From Sipunculus nudus (taxonomy: Eukaryota; Annelida; Sipuncula; Golfingiida; Sipunculidae), in assembly GCA_026874595.1 (NCBI GenBank), contig CM049310.1:8368001-8432000 (forward strand): a stretch of 64,000 bases of DNA. The letters are read 5' to 3'. Under the pieces are notes generated by a model. That model was not told the DNA's origin, did no database searches, and was given only the letters and a program-made list of their open reading frames with translations. Position 1 is the first letter of the stretch. The number at the start of each line of letters is the position of its first letter. Positions 12,601-24,600 of the stretch are shown here, piece after piece. Position numbers and translations under genes: made by a program.

Positions 12601-15600
12601 ATAATCATAAAGGTGACTAGAATGGTTGTCAGTATGTTAATCTATACTTTTCAACTACAAAAACTTTTAAACAAGATGACATTTGGTTGCATGAGATCAC
12701 TGGTAAACATTTCTGTTGTATGTTTTTTCCTGTCATTAATGTCACAAGCATATACATTTATATAATTTATACATAATGAATGTTCTATAAAGATTTGTTA
12801 ATACTGTTAAAACAGGAAGGAGTGGGAGACTAAGATACAGGAGTGCCTTGGTCCACAACACGTGTTGTTCCACTCAGCCGCTCATGGAGTACTCTACCTG
12901 TCAGTCTACATACGCCGAGATCTTGTCTGGTACTGCTCAGGTAACTTAACTAACTTTGCCAGTGCTTTAATTGCTTTCTAATAATTTACCTAACCCCTCC
13001 ACTGCATATAACATCACTCTGCAGATGTGATTTGGGTACTGTAAAACTGTCAGGTGTCTACAGTAAACATACCTTAGTTGATAATTTACTCCATCTGGTA
13101 TTCATTACCTGAAATAAATGTTTCAAAGAAAGATGTTCTTCTTGGAAACATTTTGTGTAAATCTGTGAAAAAATCACTTAATAATGAAAAATAAAGTAAA
13201 AAACATTGTATGTTTGTATTTAGAGGTTTCCACATCTCATTAAGTATATTAAGAATTTATTTTAATCATATGATTGCATATATTATAATTTTATTCAGCC
13301 ATCAAAATCTTCACAGACCATTTTGAAATATCTGGTAAAATTTAACTAGTGTTGGAGTTTTCATATTTCTAGGCTTTATGTTTTGATGATAAGGCAAGTA
13401 CTCCATCAGAAAAAGGGTAAAGTCTGATGTCACCTAGTCAAGTCATTATGATGTGCTAAGGAGCTTAACATTTATCAACCAAAGGGGAAACCTTTAAGAA
13501 GTACCTGCCATAATTGTATGGCTCTCTGATTATCACATGTAGCCCCAGGACTGGCAGTATAAAATGTTTTGGCTTAATGATGACATTGATTCAAAAATTG
13601 GAAAGACCTTTCAGCCAGTTAAAACTGTATTGCCATTTTTTTGTATTTTATTTGTGGGAGAAATCCTACAAGGTTTCAATATGTTTACTGTCAATAGTTG
13701 CTGAAGAGAGCTGTGTGTCAACAAGGGCTGGTCCCTCAAGCGTCAAAACCAAAGGAGCCATTGCTGTGTCTTTCATCCTGTTTGGGACATCATTTCTCCT
13801 CATCAACTCTCACCTCACACGTAAGTTCCAGTGGAAATCTTATAGTTTGTTTGTTTTATACTGAAACACCAAATCCGGTCTAGTAGTTTTTTCCTTTGCT
13901 GCTTCTTAAGTATAATTCTTCTAATTTGAATTCAGAGCAGCCATTTTTAATACACCACATGTATATTTAAGTCATATATTTATATGTGCATATTACTTTC
14001 TTTTTTAAAGCACATGATGGCAAGGCAAAGGAAAGGTGTGCAGACTTCAAGAAGATCTGCAGCGAGATTGACCTGCCACGAGAAGTCTTTCACGGGGAAC
14101 ATGTTAAGAAACAAGGTGGGATAAGTTTACCTGTAGATTATCTTATCATTGTCATTTAGGCTCAAGGTAAATCAAGTTTATTCACAGAATATTTTATCAT
14201 TGTCAATAAAGAGAACACCAAATGATAAAACTTCAAGGCTAGTACTATGGTTTCAGTTCCTAAGACTGTGCATCAGTCCTTATTAGCTTTTATATTTTCA
14301 GTGGCATCTTATACCCCTTTCACATGGCAAATACAAAACCGTTTCAAATCATATTTAATCCACATTGGGCGTTCACACTGCAGTGAAATGTGTATTAAAC
14401 TTTTTACCAAAGTGGTTTCAATCCACATTTGAATCCTGATTTAAACTGTTTTCAGTGTAGATTGAGCATAACACAGCAATGAAATATGAATCAAAATCAT
14501 TTTGGCAAAACAAGCATAAACACTTCCTACCATGTTATATACAGTCAAGTGAAGTCACGTGTATACCGTAAAAGTCGTTGCAGAAGTCGCGACTTGTACT
14601 AGGAAATCGAATTCTAAAAACTAGAATTTTCTAGCAAAGTCGGGGTGCGACTTGTAATACGTACTTATCCCGTTTCTATCTGCTTTCCCGGTACATGGAA
14701 CGATGTCAGTTGAGCGATAATCGGCAATACCTTTAACCAGTGCTTTGTTAAACGTCTTTCCCCAATAATTTACACTTTTAACCATCTCTTATGCTTTATA
14801 TTTTGTGAACTGTCGAAATTTTCATTTTATTAACATTAAATGCAAATTTTAAATTTGCCCAGTTCAAGACCTACCCGTTCTGACAAGTCGCCATTCAAGT
14901 GACACTTCCTAATCTGCGTTACTATTATATCATGAGTCAATTTGACTCATATGCCAGTCTGCTGCTCTTTGATGTACATTTTCTTTCCGTTCAACTATAT
15001 GGGTATGCTTTCCATAATGAAAAACTCGCGGTTCCATGTCCGTTTATGCATGTAAAGTTGCGTCACATTCAAGCTTGATCCACTACACATACGTCGTGAA
15101 TTCTTTTGCCTGCCCGGTTGATCGCTGAATACCAGCTGACCTTTGAAGCCGTGTAGCGTAAGTTCAAGCCCCGGGTCACCCGTGCAATGACCTTTACATC
15201 CCCATGTCAACTAAAGCCTTCCGTGACTGATATCCACAATTATAAACTCTCATATTAAGAACCATTAGGTCAGCCACCATCTCGTGGTTTTCAAGCGTTT
15301 TGGATAACAATGTTATAACGTTTCACGTGAGCTACAAATATACGATTTGCTTCAAGTGTTACCCGTGTCTCTTTCAGGACGATCGTATGCCCAACAATAT
15401 GGCGGCACGCATGCATTACGGTCAATCGTGCGTTGACGTATTCGTGATTTTTTTAATGAAGACACATTAATCAATACAATGAAATAACAAACACCATATA
15501 GGTTTATATTTTATTTACTTAAAATGCCACATACGCACCTAAATTCCACGGGAACCGGCACCGTTTGGTGTCATGACGGATCTGGTTCAACACGGCTGAG

Positions 15601-18600
15601 TTTGCCATACATCCAAGCCACTTGAATATAATCACTGATAAAGATGGAAAAATGGGTTTTCCAGATATTATCAAAGAAAAATAAATCATTTGTCCCAGTA
15701 AATATAATATCTGTAAATTCAATTATGTTTATTTTACGTTAACTGACCGGTCAATAAAGTTTATTATCCCCCTGTTGACTGACATATATTTCAGTGATTT
15801 CAGTAATACCGTGCATGTGCCGCGCCTAGATGGTAAGTTGTAACACTTAACTGAAGGGTTAATAAATTCAGTTTTAGAGCCCATTTCAGAAATTAGGTGA
15901 ATAAATTCAAACTGAATTATTCTTTCCATCTTTCAGTTGTCTTAAGTCAGTTCAAATCATGCCCAATGCGACGGATTGGGACTCGCACGCGTACGCAAAC
16001 TAATCATAGTCTAATGAATCCACCCTACGTTTGACGATCTTTAACAATTTAAAGAGTTGCTCGATTGTGATAGTATTTTGCCTCAGACTCTTTTAGTTTA
16101 TTAATACAGTCATTTAACTTGATATTTGCATTCTAATGTTAGTTAACCTAGTAAGAAACGGCAACAATGACATCGTTTCACAGCACAAAATGTTATCCGA
16201 CGCAGCTGACTTTGGCACTGTACAAATCTTACCTGACAATTGAACCCCGACTTTAAATGTTAAGATTCTGTTGTTATTCCTTAAATATAAGCATTGTATT
16301 AAAGCTGTCCAATTATTTTTACGTTTAAATGGTTTATCTAGTTTATAAACCACAAAAGTACTACGGGGACGTTGGTTGTAGTCTTGCATCGCAAGGAATG
16401 ATACTCAAATTCCAAAAGTATCAGGTGGTTGGGACGCCTCCGAAGTCTGGGTGCGACCTATATTATGGACTTTTCCTGAAACTAAACTTGAATGGCTATT
16501 CCCCAGGGAGATCCTAAAAGTCAGGGTGCGACTTGTAATAAGGATGCGACTTCTGCAACGACTTTTACGGTAGTCTGTTGGTGATAAACTTGTTGAAAAG
16601 TGAAAGTATTATAGTATTCTTTTCTGGAGAGTGCTTGACCCAGGCAGACCCCAAGAATATCAATGCCTGCAATACTGCCTTAACATTTCTCACCTTAATT
16701 TTTATGCTTGGTATTATCAGTTTCCTCAAAAAAACTTTCTTGAACAGTACCTTCTCATCATAATGTAAATGTTTATTTTTTCACAACAGAGTTGCTCAAC
16801 CCCTATCATGATGCTGTTGTGATGAGAAAGCTGGATCAAATCTTCCATGATGTTTTTGGCACTGAAAATGTGAAAGATTTGGAATGTTGATCTATCATCT
16901 GTGATATGCAAATTTAGATTAAAAAACAACTGTCGAGTTAATTAAGGACAGAAAAAAAGTATTTAATATATTTAGTATGCACGAAAAAGGTTGTAATTTG
17001 ATAAATCTACAGTATTTAGGACACTGCTGCAGTGATTCCATAATTCAAAGGTTTTACTTTTACATGTACATTTAGCTTAAACATAGATAAGTTTATCAGA
17101 TTTATGTAGCTGCTTTAGAACTCATAGGACATCTGTTGTGACTATGGTTTATTTGCAGATGATGTGACCTCGCGGTTTGATGTTGTGTTCTGGGCCGGGG
17201 ACCTGAATTTCCGAATAGAGAAGGAGCGAGATAGGGTTCACCAAAAGGTCAAGGCAATTGAATCTCAAGATATTCCATCATTTGAAGATTTGATGGAAAA
17301 TGACGAGCTCTACAGGGTCAGGAATCAAGGTAAACCATAAGACAGTTGTTGAAACACAGCAGACACAATTTACTGATGGATAGCATACTACCCTCATTGA
17401 TCTAAGTATATCATTTGAGTCGGATAATATTTTACTTTTAGAGTGTTCTGGGTCGTATGGATAATGGGTTAGTATCAAGCTCAGTTCTGGTGGGTGGCCA
17501 AAGTGTCCAACTGGATGCGTGAATTTCTGGCTGTAGACCAAGAGGATCAAAGTTTGCTCGTGTAGTCAGCTGTGCAAACACTGCATGGACAATATAATCA
17601 AATAATCATGTAATGACACAATCTCTTATTATAGAATAATAATCAATATACATGTATAATACAAAAATAAGATTCATTTTACATAACTCTTCAATATTTG
17701 ATGCAGATTCCCAAGGGGAGGGACGCTTCAAATTCCTATGTGACTCAAACATTTTGGCCTGAGGGTCACTGGCAAAATTTCAGTATTGGCCCAAGACAAT
17801 AAGCTTCCTTTACATTTTGATTTATTGTTTGTGACATTTTAACATTAAAATATTTTTATTACAAATATGCTTGTTTTGGAGTATACTTTGCAGAAATAAC
17901 AAATCTGACTAAGATATGCCCAAAATTGATACAAACAGTACTTTTTTGCATTATTTTATTGGTTCTCTTTCAGGTGTGGCATTTCAGCATTTCCAGGAGG
18001 GAAGAATAAACTTCAAACCAACATATAAATATGATTGTAACTCGGATGAGTATGACACCAAGAAGATGCGTATCCCGTCCTACACAGTAGGTTACACAAA
18101 AGCATCATCACAGTATCAGGAATATATTATATTTTGATCTCAAAGCTAAACTATATATTTGCTTCTTGAATGATTTTGAAAGTGTCCATTAGTTTTAGAA
18201 GTCCTGTTTCAAGAAAGCAAGGTTCCTTTATTTATAAAATGATAATAATTAGATAGTTCATCTGTATTTAATTTGAAGCTATCATAATTGACACTGAAAA
18301 TATAATTGAGTAAATATAAACAATGTGTGACTGTCCTTTAAATTGTATAAACACCTGCAAATATATTTCATTTAAACATTACCAGCTTTACTGATTCAGA
18401 TAATATCAGTCATTTTAGAATTGACATATCTCAGTTGCTATTCTTGTATAGATATAGATATATTCTTATTACCATTCATAGTCTTACTATACATCATATA
18501 TCTTGCTGTTATACCATTATGATAGGACCGAGTGTTATTTCGCACAAAGAAGAAGAACAGTGCAGTGTGCCTTCACTACAGCTCCGTGGACTCCATCAAG

Positions 18601-21600
18601 GAATCAGACCATCGACCAGTCTTTGCTCTCTTTGAGGTTCTTCTCAGACCAGGAAGGGACAAGTCAGTTAAATCTCTTTTACTAAGTAAGGGGCATGTGG
18701 GTAATATCTGTCTCACGTAGTGAGGGACAAGTGAGTAATTTGTATCTCAAATGGTAAGGGACAATACAGAAGAGCCAAGTGAGTTAAATCTGTCATAAGT
18801 GGTGAGGGACAAGCAAGTAAAATATATATCAAGTGAAGCAACCAGCTTCTGTGACTCAGGGGTAGAGCGCAGGACTCAAAGCCAGGAGATTGTGGGTTCG
18901 AATCTCAGTCGAGGCGGTGAGGGTTTTCACGGTCCGCCCCCACCCAGGGCTCTGCAGGCTTAATGGGAAGGCTGAGCCCCACAGCCGTGTATCACCCACT
19001 TATGAGTGCGTCTTTGGGGGTTTCTCGGTGTTATGATTCAGCAATGGGGATGATTACACACCCAGGACCTGCAGGTGCAGTAGACATCGGGCCTGGGTGA
19101 TACCAGGATACAAAAATTTAAAAAAAAAATGATAGGAAGCGAGTGCTACCGCCCTGTCACATAGTCCCAAACCGAAATGGAAACTCTGCAGATGTACATA
19201 CTTAGGTTAAGAATTAGATAAGTCAGCATTAAAAATGGAGGCGGTTACCTCCACAAAAACATTAAAAAAAAAATATATCAAGTGAAGCAACAACTGGATG
19301 GATGCCCTCCTCAAACCACATGGAATTAATGTATTGAAGTAATACAGAGTGTACTCCTATTTAATAATATGTCAAAATTCCCAAAAAACAGAGGCCAGAA
19401 ACCCAGCTGGCATGGGGTCCTATGCATGCAGGTTGCCGGATCTGTGAGCTGTCAGTCAAGAACGAGTTGAGCACTCTTTGCTGGGCTGGTATCCGTTTTG
19501 CTGGTACGGATACATGGCTATGATAAAAACGTCTTAAAGTCATAATAGGTTGATGGAGTGGGAATGCAGAGGAAGCTAAATTGGACCTGTTATTTAATAA
19601 GAGTATACAGAGTCATGTTATAATCAGATTCAGACATTAATTTTATACATATATATTATTTATTAATTATATATCACAGTGGTCAGAAATATACTGTCAG
19701 TGTACAGGACAGATGACCTTGTAAAGCACTTTGTCATTATTTAAATGACAGTTAAGAAAGCCAAGGTAAAAGCACAGTCTTGATTTGCACTCCAGCCTGG
19801 TGGGCCTACCCATCAGCATAGCTGCCTAAATACATCTAACAGATATGATAATTTTGTTATCTGTAACATATTATTACATTTAATAGATATGACATCATTG
19901 TTATTTTGTTATCAATTATACCTTATTATACCTTATCTCTCTTTGACAGTATTCCATTGAATGCAGGGCTGTTTGACAGAGGAGTCTATTTGGAAGGTAA
20001 GATATCTCAAAGCTGGATACAATTTTAACTAATGTGCAATACATGCATCACTTACATTTCTAACTGACCTAGATATAAAATATACTGGCAAACTTATATA
20101 CAAATATTTTAATAAAGTTCCTATAGATATTAAGTTAAAAAGTATGCATTTAAGTTAAAATAAAACCAAATATTGTTGATTATATTCAGTGTTCATAATT
20201 TCAAATAGTTAAATGCATATTTCTTGGTAATATGGTAAATTAAACTAGAATATCAGCAAAAGCTGACAAAAGCCCTCAGCCAAAATAACAGTGTTTAGAG
20301 GTGGTAACAGTAACAATTACTAAATATCTGTTCTCACATGGTTGATATCTGTACATATCTCAGTTATAAATTTAAAATGGAGAGGTATGTACCATGATGC
20401 ATAACAATCCACCAAATGCTTCCTTAAAAATAAGCTTCTAAGTTTTATTCTATTATAAGCTCTGTGACCTTGAAAAGTAGGTCAAGGTCACCCATGAATG
20501 AGATTTTTGTCGATATACATCTTCACCAAAGAAATAAAATTCCTATTGTGAATCCTTTTAGAGATATCCCGCTCACAAGGTCAAAGCTGAAAAATCCAAG
20601 AAAAATTCAATAAAAAATCAGAAATTGCAGGTGGCGCCCCCAAACTTGTGCAGCAGTAACAGACCATCAGTCCCTATGATCATAGTAAGTATTGTGAAAA
20701 TCCATCCAATGGTTCCTGAGAAATAAGCTTCTAAATGTTTTTTCTATAATCAGCTCTAAAACGTAGAAAAATAGGTCAAGGTCACCCATCTTCGAACTTG
20801 ACCGAGATTTTGTCAATATACATCTTCTCCGAAAAAATAAAATTCTTACGATGAATCCTTTTCGAGATATCCCGCTCACAAGCCCAAAGTTGAAAAATCC
20901 GATAAAAATTCATTAAAAATCAGAAATTGTAGGTGGCGCCACCAAACTTGTATAGCAGGTACAGACTATCAGTCCAAATAACCATAGTAAGTTTTGTGAA
21001 AATCCATCCAATGGTTCCTGAGTAATAAGCATCTAAGTGTTTTTTCTATAATCAGCTATAAAACGTAAAAAAATAGGTCAAGGTCACCCATCTTCGAACT
21101 TGACCGAGATTTTGTCAATATACATCTTCTCCGAAAAAATAAAATTCTTACGGTGAATCCTTTTCGAGATATCCCGCTCACAAGCCCAAAGTTGAAAATC
21201 CGATAAAAATTCATTAAAAATCAGAAATTGTAGGTGGCGCCACCAAACTTGTATAGCAGGTACAGACTATCAGTCCCAATAACCATAGTAAGTTTTGTGA
21301 AAATCCACCAAATGGTTCCTGAGTAATAAGCATCTAAGTGTTTTTCTATAATCAGCTCTAAAATGTAGAAAAATAGGTCAAGGTCACCCATCTTCGAACT
21401 TGACCGAGATTTTGTCGATATACATCTTTACCGAGGAAATAAAATTCTGACGGTGAATCCTTTTCAAGATATCCCGCTCACAAGGTAAAAGTTAATGGAC
21501 GCCGGACGGACGGACGGACGGACAGCTTGGGTGACGACAATAGCCCATCAGCCTAAGGGCTGAGGGCTAAAAAGAAAAATTCCATTTTGAATGTATAAGA

Positions 21601-24600
21601 ATTGTTTTATTACGTAAACATAATTGTGAGCTGTTTCTGTATTAATGAGAATTTTCTCTGTTAAAGTTTATACGCCAGAGTAAGCCAACCGAAAATTTTC
21701 CCTTATTGGGCCTATTATCGCCCATCCCGCCTCGTTCCCGTGTATCTAGGTCACACTTCCGTTACCCATAATCACATTTTCTTCTGGCGTTCGCCATGAT
21801 GGACGTGTGATCCCGCTCTGCGAGATTCGTCCACTGTTGGGTTTGTACTAATGAGTTTGCCAACTGAACTGTAAGTTGTCTTCTTTTTCCCTTGCCCGCC
21901 ATGGAGAACCCCACTTATTGTGGCTCTTGTGGTTCTTTAATCCCGGTTGGGACTCCCACCCCCCTTGTTTTCGTTGCCGCTCCAACAATGACTCCTGCCG
22001 TGTTCCGGCTGATCCTTGTTTTCACTGCCAGACTTGGACGTCTGACCAGTGGGCCCTTCCAGGATTTGGCTCATTCCCCGGTGCTTGGGGGTTCCCCTCC
22101 TGTATTCCATTGTCTGGCCCCCTGGTTGTCTCCGAGGCGGGGGGGGGGTGCTACCCTGGTTGGCCGCACCACGGCCGTGCTGCGTTCACCGTCCGTTCCC
22201 GCCGGTCCTGTCACCTCTCCAGTGGTTTAGACAGTTAAATCGTTGAATTCTCATTCACGGAAAAGGAATTCTTTCCCCGTTCCCGCGGCCTCCCGTTCTG
22301 CCAGCACATCTGCCTATTCCATATTACATTTATTGTCCCGGGTTTGTTAATCACTTATGTCGGATCTCGACGATTCGTCTAGGCCCGATTCTGTCCGCCC
22401 GGTGCCCCGGTACTTCTCCCCGGCCGTTCTCGTCGCCGGCTCCTCGCCGGATTCCTTCATTATCCCCGGGGCCGGCTGGAGCCGTCCCGCTGGATCGCCC
22501 GGACCTTCCTGGTGTGCAGGTAAGTGCGTCGGTCCCTACTTCCTCCATTCGGGGCTGCCGGCCTCGCTTCCGGTTCCTCCGTCTGCCGTCGTTACTTACC
22601 GGCCGGCCGGCTCTTTTTTAGTTACCATCTGCTGTGTGGCCTGCGGCTCCGGTTCCTGTGCCTTCCCGGATGGTTCCTGCTGCTGCTCGTTCCCCGGCTT
22701 CCTGTTTCCAGCCTCCCGTGGCTCCGGTTTAGCGGGTCTCCCTGGCTCCCCCTACACGGGGTTCTCCAGGGTCCCCGACTGCTCAGCCAGCCGATCCCGC
22801 CCTGGCACCAGACCAGTGGTCGGCGATCGCACTGCACCGCCAGGCTTGGCGTACGCGCAAATCTGCGCTTATGGACCTCGAGGCTACCTCCACACAGGAG
22901 GCTAACCCTAGTGGTCCGAAGTTCCGTAGGTACCACCTCGGACTTCCTCGGCGTCGGCGGCCGGTTCTTCTTTGAATCCTGGCCCCTTCATTCGCCCTCC
23001 GCAGCGCCCGCCGTGTGTCTGGCATTACTGACCACACGGGGAATCTCTTCCGTGGGCGCCACGCGGTGGTCTCGGGGTCTCGCTCTACTGGGGCCCCGCT
23101 TCCGCCGGGTTCGGATACACCTTGGTCCCCTGGTCCCCTCGGGATTTCCCTTGGGTACCGGGCTACCGGGCTACCTGTTCGTTCGCTTGCTCCCTTCTCC
23201 TGAGCTCTCGGTTGTTCAATCTGCTCCGCTGCGCCTAGTGTCCGGCCTGGCACAGCCGTTTGCGGACGGTAAGTCTTTATTTCCCTCCTCTGTCCGGTTT
23301 TCCGATCGTCACCTGTCGGATCTGGAGGGGCTCGGCCGGCAAGCGGCCGGTATGGTTTACGACTTGCAGGCTGTTACTAGCTTGCTAGCCGTTTTCCGGA
23401 CACGCTTACTCTCCACGACATATGGCAGACTTCTGCCCATACTGGCGCTGTGTTAAATCCAGGTCGTTGGCGCCCGGTTGAAACTTGCATCTTGTTACGC
23501 TGCCCGGCTTGCATTCAGTCATTTATGCACTTACAGCCGCAGCTTCTCAGGCAGAGTTAACCGAGCTTTATTCTCCGCCTTTCCTGGTTCCCTGCTGTTT
23601 GGCGGCCAATTACGGCCTCTCTTTGACCGCGCCTTGGCGCGCTCGGATCGTCAGACCCGCCTCCGCTCGACCTCTCTTGCGCCTCGGCCTTCCTTCCGCG
23701 TTCCCCACCTTCGGCCTCCGGTTGCGGCTTCCGCTAAGCCGTGTTGCGCATCTGCTACCTCTTCACGTCCTTCAGGACGTTCCAGCCGTTCTCCGCCTTT
23801 TCGTGGTCGATCCTCCAAACGCGGTTCGACCAAGCAATGACTTTCTAGCTCCGGTTGGCGCTCGGCTCAGCGACCGTTTTCCCGCGTGGGCGGGTTTCAC
23901 CTCACAGCGGTTAATTCTCAGCGCCCTACAGTTCGGGTTCCGTCATACGTTTAGCACACTCCGCCTCCGTCCGTTCCGGCAAAACGCCTTGCTTGGCGGA
24001 GGCCATTCAATCTATGTTCGACAAACGGGCCATATCGAGGTTTCCCCATCCACCGTGGGGTTTCACTCTCGCCTTTTCTTGTTCCCGAACCGCCCGGCCG
24101 TTGGCGCCCGATCATAGACCTGAAGCGCCTCAATTCGTTCATCCGTCCGCCCCCGTTTCGGATGTTCATTATCCATGCTGTACTCCGCATTGTTCGGCGG
24201 ATGGATTAGGCGTTCAAAAATAGACCTTACGGATGCCTAATTTCCTGTTTCCATTCCGGGTCCATCAGTTCGGGATCCACGTGGCCCCCTGGAATTTACC
24301 ATACTTGTTCACACGGTCCCGAGTTATCCCCGTTCACCGGGCATTTCTGTGCTCCCTTATCTGGACGATGGCTTGTCCATGCGGCCGATCAATCCCTCTT
24401 ACTGTCGCATCGCTCCCGGGTTCTCAACTTACTTCGGAACCATGGCTTCCTGGTCATTGCGGCGAAATCTCCTCTCACTCCCACCCAGTCCCTCCAATTT
24501 CTGGGTGTCACGCTCGCTTTGGCGTCCGGCACAGCGTCGCTCCCGCGCGATCTTGCTCTCCCGCTCCGCCGCCTAATTCGTTCCTTTCTCACGTGGCGCC

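Noticed and set aside
18845-18915. tRNA gene with A and B boxes
   Set aside because: The acceptor stem does not pair well, and the sequence continues into a SINE body with an A tail and a 19-bp target duplication.
22524-23456. 310-residue ORF as an intact gene
   Set aside because: It lies within the GC-rich DIRS element, where stops are rare in all frames. Only short pieces of it look like Gag, so it is not an independent gene.
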